From CAWUEZ02 sp963921355 (GTDB lineage: Bacteria > Pseudomonadota > Alphaproteobacteria > Thalassobaculales > Thalassobaculaceae), in assembly GCA_963921355.3 (NCBI GenBank), contig OZ001190.1, positions 2,604,001 through 2,668,000 on the forward strand: a stretch of 64,000 nucleotides of DNA, given 5' to 3'. Shown one piece after another: positions 1 through 6,770 of this stretch; position 1 is the stretch's first letter; each line of letters starts with the position of its first letter. Both the position numbers and the translations under genes were made by a program. Below the pieces are notes generated by a model. The model did not search any database. It was given only the letters and a program-made list of their open reading frames with translations, and was not told the origin of the DNA.

Positions 1-1071
1 GGCCTGGTGCCGGCCAGCGTGCGCGAACTTGTGGCGCACGGCCACGAGGTGGTTGTCGAGACCCATGCCGGCTACGGCATCGGCCTCGACGACGACCGTT
101 ACGAGGCGGCGGGCGCGACCATTCTGGAAAGCGCCGACGCGGTGTTCGAAACGGCGGACATGATCGTGAAGGTCAAAGAACCCCAGGCCGTGGAGATTGC
201 CAAACTGCGGAAGGGGCAGATCCTGTTCACCTACCTGCACCTCGCCCCGGACGAACCCCAGACCAAGGGCCTCGTCGAGAGCGGGAGCATAGCCATCGCC
301 TACGAGACGGTGACCGACGCCCATGGCCGACTGCCGCTCCTGTCGCCGATGAGCGAGGTCGCCGGGCGCATGGCGATCCAGGCCGGTGCGCACTGTCTGG
401 AGAAAGCGCAAGGCGGCAACGGCATGCTGCTCGGCGGCGTGCCGGGGGTGGCCGCCGGCTCAGTCGTCGTCCTCGGCGGTGGGGTGGTCGGGACCAACGC
501 GGCGCGCATGGCCATGGGGCTGGAGGCCAAGGTCACCGTGCTCGACAAGTCCCTGCACCGGCTGTTCGAACTCGACATGCAGTTCGGGCCGACCCTGAAC
601 ACCATCTTCTCGACCGTCGATGCGGTCGAGGAATACGTCATGCAGGCCGATCTCGTCGTCGGTGCGGTCCTGGTGCCGGGGGCCGCCGCGCCCAAGCTGG
701 TGACCGCCGACATGGTCAGACAGATGAAGCGGGGCGCGGTGCTGGTCGACGTGGCGATCGACCAGGGCGGCTGTTTCGAGACTTCGCGGCCGACCACCCA
801 TGCCGACCCGACCTACATCGTCGACGACGTCGTGCACTACTGCGTCGCCAACATGCCCGGCGGGGTGGCGCGGACCTCGACCTTCGCGCTCAACAACGCG
901 ACCCTGCCGTTCACGCTGGCGCTCGCCGACAAGGGCTGGCGCCAGGCGCTGTACGACGACCGCCACCTGCGCGACGGGCTCAATGTCCATGAGGGGCGGG
1001 TGACCTACAAGGCGGTCGCCGACGCCCACGGTCTGGACTACACGCCGGCCGAGGAAGCGCTCAAACTCTAA
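1..1071 (+). CDS. ald: Alanine dehydrogenase, 5' end cut by the window edge
   Basis: NAD-dependent alanine dehydrogenase, a cytoplasmic enzyme that interconverts alanine with pyruvate plus ammonia. The frame is open from base 1 and 356 residues are visible; the family is about 370 long, so only some 15 N-terminal residues are missing. The substrate domain shows the lysine of VKVKEPQ and the histidine of FTYLHLAPD, both expected at the active site. The Rossmann domain starts at VVVLGGGVVG and continues to the acidic strand end in VTVLD. The gene ends five bases before the convergent neighbour, leaving no room for a separate terminator. In context it links amino-acid breakdown to central metabolism. 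Confidence 0.95.
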   Translation, partial: GLVPASVRELVAHGHEVVVETHAGYGIGLDDDRYEAAGATILESADAVFETADMIVKVKEPQAVEIAKLRKGQILFTYLHLAPDEPQTKGLVESGSIAIAYETVTDAHGRLPLLSPMSEVAGRMAIQAGAHCLEKAQGGNGMLLGGVPGVAAGSVVVLGGGVVGTNAARMAMGLEAKVTVLDKSLHRLFELDMQFGPTLNTIFSTVDAVEEYVMQADLVVGAVLVPGAAAPKLVTADMVRQMKRGAVLVDVAIDQGGCFETSRPTTHADPTYIVDDVVHYCVANMPGGVARTSTFALNNATLPFTLALADKGWRQALYDDRHLRDGLNVHEGRVTYKAVADAHGLDYTPAEEALKL

Positions 1072-1076
1072 GGGGT

Positions 1077-1421
1077 TCACTCAGTCCCCTTCACATGCCA
1101 ACCGGCGCTGAGGTCGATGTGGCGCACGGAACAGGTGTCGATCAGGTCTTCGTAGCCCGGTGGCAGGAAGGATACCTGCCAGTCGGCGCCGAACCGGTCC
1201 TTCACCGCCGCCAGATCCCGCCAGATCGAGGCGAAGATGACGGTGTCGCCGTCGCTCTCCACCTCATGGCCGAAGAAGTAGCCTTCGTTTCCAGGCTCGC
1301 CGCGGACGACCTCGGCGGAGGTCGTTGCGAACTTCGCCAGCAGGGTTTCCGCGCATCCGGGTTTCGCCTGCACTTCGAACAGCCGCAGGATCGGCCCTTG
1401 AGTGTCGCTGCTGTGTGCCAT
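1077..1421 (-). CDS. ABM-domain (antibiotic biosynthesis monooxygenase-like) protein
   Basis: Small cytoplasmic protein of 114 residues with the dimeric alpha/beta ABM fold: an N-terminal strand (ILRLFEVQAKPG), a helix rich in A/L/K (AETLLAKFATTSAEV) and a central GNEGYFFGHEVESD segment followed by an IFASIWRD strand. ABM proteins are small monooxygenases, heme-degrading enzymes or unknowns, and no catalytic set can be assigned here. The ATG at 1421 is chosen because AGGAGAAAC lies directly upstream; a longer in-frame extension has no ribosome binding site. It converges on the alanine dehydrogenase gene with a five-base gap. Confidence 0.7.
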   Translation of the reverse strand: MAHSSDTQGPILRLFEVQAKPGCAETLLAKFATTSAEVVRGEPGNEGYFFGHEVESDGDTVIFASIWRDLAAVKDRFGADWQVSFLPPGYEDLIDTCSVRHIDLSAGWHVKGTE

Positions 1422-1545
1422 GTTTCTCCTCCGCGGGTCTGGGCGTCGCTGTAACTTCGGTCGCTGCGGATCATTGTGCTCCCAGTTGGCCGGCGACACA
1501 TGTGTCAGCCGCGCGCGACACAAATTCACACCAGGAGCCTTGTTA

Positions 1546-2016
1546 ATGCTGCGTTTGATTGTCCTGGGTTTCACCCATGGGGCGACGCTGCTGGCCGGCA
1601 TCGCGCTCGGCATCTACCTGCTGCCGATCCTGACCGCCCCGGCCTCCATCGACCGGGCGGAACTGGCGGCCAGTGCCGAAGGGGCGGTCTACAGCACTGA
1701 ATTCACCCGCGACCTCGCGGGCAGCGATTTCCTGCATTGGGGCGAAGGCCGGGTGAGCCTCACGCTGGACAGGATCGTCCATGAAGGGACGCTGGCGCCA
1801 GGTCCGGACTACAAGCTCTACCTGGTCCCGGGCTTTGTCGAAGACGAAGCGCAGTTCCTGGCCGTCAAGGACCAGGCGCGGGTGATCGGCGATGTGAAGA
1901 CCTTTGACGGCTTCGCGCTCGACCTGCCGGAAGGTGTCAGCCTCGACGCCTACACCACGGTGCTGGTCTGGTGCGAATCCTTCGGCGAGTTCATCACGGC
2001 GGCAGCCTACAGGTAG
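1546..2016 (+). CDS. DM13-domain protein with N-terminal membrane anchor
   Basis: A 156-residue protein. Residues 1-30 form one hydrophobic segment (VLGFTHGATLLAGIALGIYLL), so it is anchored in or exported across the inner membrane. The remainder matches the DM13 fold: FTRDLAGSDFLHWGEGRVSL, then a GPDYKLYLVPG strand and the conserved C-terminal VLVWCESFGEFITAA with its single cysteine. DM13 domains are thought to act in redox or electron transfer, but the function is not established. The start is set by CAGGAG eight bases before the ATG. The gene is followed at once by a two-hairpin element (2021-2153) and a convergent gene. Confidence 0.75.
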   Translation: MLRLIVLGFTHGATLLAGIALGIYLLPILTAPASIDRAELAASAEGAVYSTEFTRDLAGSDFLHWGEGRVSLTLDRIVHEGTLAPGPDYKLYLVPGFVEDEAQFLAVKDQARVIGDVKTFDGFALDLPEGVSLDAYTTVLVWCESFGEFITAAAYR

Positions 2017-2020
2017 GACG

Positions 2021-2153
2021 CTAGTGTGATGATTCCGAAGTTCAGTGTATCTCACACACTGAACTTCGGAAGCTGAATCACACTAGTATCAATAAGTTAG
2101 TGTGCCGATTCACGAGAAGTTCGTGCCAACGAACTTCTCGATCGGGACACTAG
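2021..2153 (+). repeat. Two-hairpin palindromic element, copy 1
   Basis: Left hairpin: outer arms CTAGTGTGAT (2021-2030) and ATCACACTAG (2077-2086), inner arms CCGAAGTTCAGTGT (2035-2048) and its exact complement (2056-2069). Linker with CAATAA. Right hairpin: TAGTGT (2098-2103), inner arms CGAGAAGTTCGT (2113-2124) and complement (2129-2140), then ACACTAG (2147-2153). The right end supplies the TAG stop of the minus-strand esterase gene. It sits between convergent genes, so termination on both strands is plausible. A diverged second copy lies at 3077-3193 in the same orientation. Confidence 0.85.
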
Positions 2154-2974
2154 CTCCGCAGCCGATCGAGCCAGTCCAGACCCTCGGCGACCCATTTCGC
2201 CGGGATCGAGTGGCCGCGCTCGTGCAGGCACAGTTCGATCGCCCGGCCGCTGTCGCAGCCGGTCCAGACCTCACAGCGCAGGCGCTTGTGGTCACTGCCG
2301 GCCACGGGCGGGGCCGCGCACTGGTTGAGGCGCCGGTACAGGGTCAGACCGTCCGGGATCGGCATCGAGTTGTAGATCCCGACCTCGTCGAAGGCGACGA
2401 CCCGGTCCTTGAGCCCGTGGATGTGGCGCAGGTTGACCGCTCCTGAGGGGCAGTCGCGGGGCGTGGAATGCCAGAAGCCGCCGGCGATCGGCGCGTAGCC
2501 CTCGAACAGGTCCCCAGTGTAGCAGGCGACGTTCCAGACCATCGACGCGCCCCGCGAGAACCCCGAGGCGAGCGTGCGGTCCGGGTCGATCGGCCAGCGG
2601 GCCTCGACATCGGCCATTACCGCTCGAATGAAGGCGGCTTCGTCGCGCCCGCCTTCCGCCCGGCCGTCGCCGATCTGCCGCCAGTAGCCGTTTGGCGCGT
2701 AGGGCGAGACGAACAGCGCGTCGCGGCGATGGGCGCCGTTCACCATGGCGCGGTTGCGGACCGTGCCCTCGGGTGAGCCGTTCCAGCCGTGGAAGTAGAC
2801 GATCAGGCCGAGCGGAGCGGAGCCGTCCCAGCCCGGCGGCGGCTCGGCCATGTAGTAGCCGCCCTCGACCGTGCAACGCCGTCCGTCGCCGCAGCTGTCT
2901 TCCGCCGCCGCCGGCCCGGTAAGGGCGGTGAGCAAGCCGGCGAGCGCCAGCAGAGATCCCTGAAACCGATTCAT
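2150..2974 (-). CDS. Secreted PHB depolymerase-like / LpqC-type esterase
   Basis: Predicted exported serine hydrolase of the poly(3-hydroxybutyrate) depolymerase/feruloyl esterase family, 274 residues. Signal peptide: MNRF followed by LLALAGLLTALTGPAAA, cleavage after AAA. The alpha/beta hydrolase core shows the oxyanion strand LIVYFHGWNGSPEG, the nucleophile elbow GFSRGAS, an acid region near LKDRVVAFDE and a late histidine in HERGHSIP. Paired cysteines suggest disulfides, fitting a periplasmic or extracellular site. The substrate is unknown. Start: ATG at 2974 places the signal peptide at the N-terminus; an upstream in-frame extension is basic and lacks that logic. The stop codon lies inside a palindromic element and a related element lies upstream of the gene. 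Confidence 0.75.
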   Translation of the reverse strand: MNRFQGSLLALAGLLTALTGPAAAEDSCGDGRRCTVEGGYYMAEPPPGWDGSAPLGLIVYFHGWNGSPEGTVRNRAMVNGAHRRDALFVSPYAPNGYWRQIGDGRAEGGRDEAAFIRAVMADVEARWPIDPDRTLASGFSRGASMVWNVACYTGDLFEGYAPIAGGFWHSTPRDCPSGAVNLRHIHGLKDRVVAFDEVGIYNSMPIPDGLTLYRRLNQCAAPPVAGSDHKRLRCEVWTGCDSGRAIELCLHERGHSIPAKWVAEGLDWLDRLRS

Positions 2975-3076
2975 GTGCCTGCCGTCCGATCGATCGCGGT
3001 GCCTGACCGCCGCCAAGAGCGCCGCGACCGCCGGCCGAATGCAAACAACAGATGCGTGAGGCCGGCTGGGTCCGGT

Positions 3077-3193
3077 CTAGTGTGGCGATCCGAACGGATG
3101 AGTCCCATCCGTTCGGATCGCCCCACCAGGTTATTGAGTATGTGGGCTGATTCACGAAACGTTTGGGTGCCAGACGTTTCGATCAGACCACTA
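3077..3193 (+). repeat. Two-hairpin palindromic element, copy 2
   Basis: Same layout and orientation as 2021-2153, with different stem sequences. Left hairpin: CTAGTGTGG, then inner arms CGATCCGAACGGATG (3086-3100) and exact complement (3106-3120). Linker with TTATTG. Right hairpin: CTGATTCA, arms CGAAACGT (3155-3162) and ACGTTTCG (3174-3181), then ATCAG and CACTA. The right end again supplies the TAG stop of a minus-strand gene, here the universal stress protein. Conserved ends with changed but still paired stems indicate selection for pairing. Confidence 0.8.
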
Positions 3194-3646
3194 CCGGATG
3201 ATGACGCAGCTGCAGGGGGCGGCGTGGGCGACCTTGTGGGAGACGCTGCCCAGCAGGAGGCCCTGCAGATCACCGAGCCCGCGGCTGCCGATCACGATCA
3301 TGTCGGCGCTCTTTGCCCGGGCGGCGTAGACGATCAGGCTCGCCGGGTCCCCGATCTCGTTGACCGTCTCGATGTCCTGCACACCCTTGTCAATGGCCTG
3401 ACCCTCGGCGATCCGCAGGATTTCCCGCGACGCCTGCGCCATCATGTCGGCCTCGGTGATGTGCTGATGTTCGATCTTCTCGAAATGCTCCAGATCCTTC
3501 GGCACGAGGTGGGATCCGACATGGCGCTGGGCGTGCATGAGGACCAGTTTGGCCCGGCCCTGGTTGGCGAGATCACAGGCGAAATCGAGTGCCTTCTTGG
3601 CGGACTCCGATCCGTCGGTGGGGTGCAGAATGACGTTCACGTCCAT
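3191..3646 (-). CDS. Universal stress protein, UspA family
   Basis: Single-domain cytoplasmic UspA-family protein, 151 residues, the usual size. It opens with the nucleotide-binding strand VNVILHPTDGSESAKKAL and ends with the ATP-binding loop IGSRGLGDLQGLLLGSVS, which fits the G-x2-G-x9-G-S pattern, followed by PCSCVIIR. Such proteins bind ATP and respond to stress or oxygen limitation. The start is set by GGGAGAGGA just before the ATG. An FNR/FixK-like palindrome lies about 85 bases upstream (3728-3741), suggesting oxygen-linked control. The stop codon is provided by the two-hairpin element. Confidence 0.9.
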   Translation of the reverse strand: MDVNVILHPTDGSESAKKALDFACDLANQGRAKLVLMHAQRHVGSHLVPKDLEHFEKIEHQHITEADMMAQASREILRIAEGQAIDKGVQDIETVNEIGDPASLIVYAARAKSADMIVIGSRGLGDLQGLLLGSVSHKVAHAAPCSCVIIR

Positions 3647-3727
3647 GCGTCCTCTCCCTCTATCGCGGGTCCGCGCCGATCGGCGCGGGGTTTCGATTAA
3701 GGGTAGGGCGGTGCCGCCGGGTTCGAT

Positions 3728-3741
3728 TTGACAACGCTCAA
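3728..3741. promoter_or_regulatory. FNR/FixK-like operator upstream of the stress protein gene
   Basis: TTGACAACGCTCAA has the half-site layout TTGA-N6-TCAA of Crp/Fnr-type regulators (consensus TTGAT-N4-ATCAA). It is the core of a longer inverted repeat, CGATTTGA (3724-3731) and TCAAATCG (3738-3745). It lies between two minus-strand genes, about 85 bases before the stress protein start. Stress proteins are common FNR/FixK targets. The alternative is a terminator hairpin for the upstream ATPase gene, though no T-run follows on that strand. Confidence 0.45.
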
Positions 3742-3778
3742 ATCGTGGCCGGGAACCTTCCCGACCTGAACGGGCCGA

Positions 3779-4675
3779 TCAGCCGTTGGAGGCCAGCTTG
3801 TCGGCGATCACCCGGACATCTTCGACGGCCAGGCAGTTCGGGAAGGTGTCCAGCAGCGAGTCCTGGCGGCGGATGGCTTCCGGCACGCAGGGGTCGTAGC
3901 GCACCACGCCGGCGAGCTTCGGGCTCTTGCTGAGCAGGCCCTCGCAGGCCATGCGGAGCGCGTTGTAGGTGATGATCCCGGCCTGCCGGCTGTCCGCCGA
4001 ATTGACGACGATCCGCACGTCCCGGTGCCCGTCGCCGCCGATCAGCCAGCGCAGGCTCGCATAGGCGTCACACAGGGCCGTCGGCTCGGGATTGACCAGC
4101 AGGAAGACGGTATGGGCCCGTTCGACCATATGGCGGACGATCCGACCCATGCCGGCGCCCAGGTCCATGATGATGTGATGGTAGCGTGTCGCACTCTCGG
4201 TCAGATCCGATCCCAGGGCGTCCAGTTGATCGGCCGCCAGCGGGTGTTGCCAGCCGGTCCCGGACCGCCCGGCTACGATATCCAGATCCTCGGTTCCGAA
4301 CGGCACCGCCACATAAGCCAAACGTGCCCCACGCTCGACGACGTCGCCGATGTCGGTGCGCGGGCTCAGACCGAGTTGAACGTCCACATTGGCCAGCCGC
4401 AGATCGGCGTCGACCAGCAGTGTCCTGTTTTTCATCAGGGCCAGGGTCTGGCTCAACGCGATCGAGAACCAGGTGCGGCCGATTCCGCCCTTGCCGGAGA
4501 ACACGGCGACGATCTGTCCGTTCTCGCCGGTGACGTCCTGAATGTGGGGATACGCGTCGGGGACGACGGGTGAAGGCGGGCTGGCGCCTGAGTCGTTCGC
4601 GGAGGACTTTCGGTGGCCCGTGTCGCAGAGCACTGCCGACCGGGCACCGTCGATGCGGTGCTGTCTCATTGGCAT
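3779..4675 (-). CDS. FlhG/MinD-like ParA-family ATPase with altered P-loop
   Basis: A 298-residue deviant-Walker ATPase of the MinD/FlhG group. After a 45-residue polar leader comes VAVFSGKGGIGRT, then VDADLRLANVDVQLGL, the FlhG/MinD Walker A' block, and HIIMDLGAGM for Walker B. FlhG proteins set flagellar number and MinD proteins division site; no flagellar or division genes lie nearby, so the role is open. Oddity: the P-loop reads KGGIGRT. The signature lysine of KGG is present, but the canonical lysine before T is arginine, which may impair ATP hydrolysis. GAGG precedes the chosen ATG. An AT-rich upstream region separates it from the neighbouring gene. Confidence 0.75.
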   Translation of the reverse strand: MPMRQHRIDGARSAVLCDTGHRKSSANDSGASPPSPVVPDAYPHIQDVTGENGQIVAVFSGKGGIGRTWFSIALSQTLALMKNRTLLVDADLRLANVDVQLGLSPRTDIGDVVERGARLAYVAVPFGTEDLDIVAGRSGTGWQHPLAADQLDALGSDLTESATRYHHIIMDLGAGMGRIVRHMVERAHTVFLLVNPEPTALCDAYASLRWLIGGDGHRDVRIVVNSADSRQAGIITYNALRMACEGLLSKSPKLAGVVRYDPCVPEAIRRQDSLLDTFPNCLAVEDVRVIADKLASNG

Positions 4676-4933
4676 TTTGCCATCCTCGGTAGGTTTTCTA
4701 CCCGACGGCTATTAGTTCTCAAAAACTGGCACCTCGCTTGTGAAAAATTCTCAACGAAAAAACAGCTCAAGTACGTCAAATCAGAGCCTCTCTTGGTTAA
4801 CGAATGATTAGCCAAGTCGAGCATGCGCCGTTGAATTCTAATGAATTCAATGCGCGGCAAATTTTAGGTGATTCTCTTGTAATTCCGAAACCGGACGATT
4901 CCCGGCGTCAGGCCTGGCCCCATTCGGATCGGG
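4676..4933. other. AT-rich intergenic region with palindrome
   Basis: This 258-bp stretch is visibly richer in A/T than its surroundings and I see no convincing gene in it. It contains an exact inverted repeat, TTGAATTC (4831-4838) and GAATTCAA (4843-4850), extended by GCGC on both sides, and a looser CTTGG/CCAAG pair (about 4792-4817). Both flanking genes are on the minus strand, so it should hold the terminator of the acetyltransferase gene and the promoter of the FlhG-like gene. GGTAG/CTACC arms lie at 4688-4702, next to the latter's start. Confidence 0.5.
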
Positions 4934-5461
4934 CTATGGCCCCCAAAGCGCCGGCTGGCGCCAGGACTCCGGGACCGAGAGCCGGCCGTGCAGGGGCGGG
5001 TCCGCATCATCGAGGACGATGGATTGCCAGGCCCCGGCCCATTCGGGGGGCAGGGGGTATGGCGGCTCGACATCCCGGTCCGGTACGAATCCGAAGCGGC
5101 TGTAGTAGGCCGGGTCGCCGAGCACCAGAGCCCGGGCGACACCGGCGGACGCCAGCCGCCGCAACCCGGCGCGGACCAGAGTACTGCCGATCCCTTGCCG
5201 CTGGTGGGCGGGCGCGACGGCAAGCGGCGCCAGAAGATCGACCCTCACAGCCTGTCCTTCGATCCGGCAGGGCGTGAAGGCGACGTGGCCGACCACAACG
5301 CCGCCGACCTCGGCGACAAGCGACAGGACCGGTGGTTCCTCCTGCAGCAGGGTTCGGACCAGGGGCAACAGATCTTCGTTGGGAAATGCCGCCGGGTAGA
5401 GGGCTTCCAGATCCGGCAGATCGGCCGGGGTGCTGTCGCGGGTCTCAATCCTGTCGATCAC
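4934..5461 (-). CDS. GNAT-family N-acetyltransferase (YhbS-like)
   Basis: Acetyl-CoA-dependent N-acetyltransferase, 175 residues, a typical GNAT length. The fold is visible in order: helix 1/2 (DLPDLEALYPAAFPNEDLLPL), strand VLSLVAEVGGVVVGHVAFT, motif A LAVAPAHQRQGIGSTLV with the pyrophosphate-binding QRQGIG, and motif B ALVLGDPAYYSRFGF, which is characteristic of the YhbS subgroup. The substrate is unknown. It starts with GTG 21 bases after the PuuB-like gene and may be the third gene of a puuA-puuB-GNAT transcript, in which case a polyamine-related acceptor is possible but not shown. Confidence 0.85.
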   Translation of the reverse strand: MIDRIETRDSTPADLPDLEALYPAAFPNEDLLPLVRTLLQEEPPVLSLVAEVGGVVVGHVAFTPCRIEGQAVRVDLLAPLAVAPAHQRQGIGSTLVRAGLRRLASAGVARALVLGDPAYYSRFGFVPDRDVEPPYPLPPEWAGAWQSIVLDDADPPLHGRLSVPESWRQPALWGP

Positions 5462-5482
5462 GGCAATGTCCTGATGATCTGT

Positions 5483-6754
5483 CTAAAGCCCCAGCCAGTC
5501 CTTCGCCTTCGCCCAGCCCATTGCGGCCATGAGCGTTGGCGTGCGGAGCGGCCCGCCCGGAAACGGCAGGTGGCGGATCCGCTCGAACAGGGCGAGGCGG
5601 CTGTCATCGCCACACAGCGCTTCGGCGATGAGTTTGCCGGCGAGCCCCGTCAGGGCCACGCCCTGGCCGGAAAAACCCTGGGCGTGATACCGCCGGGCGT
5701 CCTGGCGGCCGATATCCGGGACCCGGTTGACCGTGATGCCGATCAGTCCGCCCCAGAGGTGATCGATCGCAGCGCCCTCGAGGTCCGGAAACACCCGGGC
5801 GATCTTCCGACCCATCCAGCGGTCGAGTCCGACCGGCGTGGTCGCTGAATAGCTGGCTCCGGCACCGAACAGCAGGCGACGCTCGCCGTCGGGGCCGGCG
5901 ACCAGGCGGAAGTAGTCGAGGGCGGTGTTGCAGTCGGCGACGGCGACGTCCTGGGGGAACAGCCGATCGGCGACGGCGGGGGCCAGCGGTGCCGTGACGG
6001 CGACGAAGGAGGCCACCGGCATGACCTTGCTCCGCAAGGCGGGTTGCAGGCGCCCGAGATAGGCGTTGCCGCAGAACACCAGGCGGTCGGCGCGAACGGT
6101 GCCGCCAGGAGTTCGAACCGCTGTGCCGTCGATGGCGGTGGCCGGGCTGTTCTCGAACAGCCGGGCCCCGGCGGTCTCGGCGGCGGCGGCCAGGCCGAAC
6201 AGGTAGCGCAGCGGATGGATCTGTCCGCTTTCCGGATCGACCAGGCCACCGACGTAGCGGTCGGTGGCGAGGACGGTGGCGAGGTCGGGCCGATCGACCA
6301 GATGCGGCGCGGTGTAGCCGTAGCGCGCCCAGGTCTCGGCTGTCGTCCTTAGCCCGGCAAGTTGACGGGGGTTCAGGGCGGCATGCAGATAGCCGAACCG
6401 CAGGTCGGCATCGATGTGATGGCGGTGCACCCGGTCGCCGACATCGTCGATCGCCTCGCGGGCCAGCGACCAGGCGTCGCGCGCGCCGTCACGGCCGAGC
6501 GCCCGTTCGAAGACGGTGATATCGGCGCTGAACCCCAGGACGATCTGGCCGCCGTTGCGTCCCGACGCCCCGTAGCCAAGGGTCTCGACGTCGATGAGCA
6601 CCACGTCCAGGCCCCGTTCGGCGCAGTGCAGGGCTGTTGAGACCCCGGCGAGGCCGCCGCCGATGACGCAGACATCGGCCGTGATGTCACCCGCGACCCG
6701 GGAGCGGCGTGGGGCGTCGGCGGTCGCGTGATACCAGGTCAGCGGGGCGGGCAC
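5483..6754 (-). CDS. puuB: FAD-dependent gamma-glutamylputrescine oxidase-like protein (PuuB)
   Basis: Flavoprotein of the DAO family, 423 residues. The N-terminal dinucleotide-binding site reads VIGGGLAGVSTALHCAERG with the acidic end of beta-2 in VVLIDVE, followed by the FAD motif GASGRNGGQI typical of PuuB/OrdL. The C-terminal LIGITVNRVPDIG and GFSGQGVALTGLAGKLIAE close the FAD site. PuuB oxidises gamma-glutamylputrescine to the aldehyde with release of ammonia and peroxide. The gene lies 16 bases behind a PuuA-like gene on the same strand, which supports the assignment. The start is GTG with CGGAG seven bases upstream. Confidence 0.85.
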   Translation of the reverse strand: MPAPLTWYHATADAPRRSRVAGDITADVCVIGGGLAGVSTALHCAERGLDVVLIDVETLGYGASGRNGGQIVLGFSADITVFERALGRDGARDAWSLAREAIDDVGDRVHRHHIDADLRFGYLHAALNPRQLAGLRTTAETWARYGYTAPHLVDRPDLATVLATDRYVGGLVDPESGQIHPLRYLFGLAAAAETAGARLFENSPATAIDGTAVRTPGGTVRADRLVFCGNAYLGRLQPALRSKVMPVASFVAVTAPLAPAVADRLFPQDVAVADCNTALDYFRLVAGPDGERRLLFGAGASYSATTPVGLDRWMGRKIARVFPDLEGAAIDHLWGGLIGITVNRVPDIGRQDARRYHAQGFSGQGVALTGLAGKLIAEALCGDDSRLALFERIRHLPFPGGPLRTPTLMAAMGWAKAKDWLGL

Positions 6755-6770
6755 GCACGGGCTCCGAAGG

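Noticed and set aside
4666..4860. 64-codon minus-strand frame in the AT-rich gap
   Set aside because: Overlaps the start of the FlhG-like gene in another frame, has no ribosome binding site and no recognisable features.
4804..5277. 157-codon plus-strand frame over the AT-rich gap and acetyltransferase gene
   Set aside because: Most of it is antisense to a well-supported GNAT gene, and the product is proline/arginine-rich shadow.
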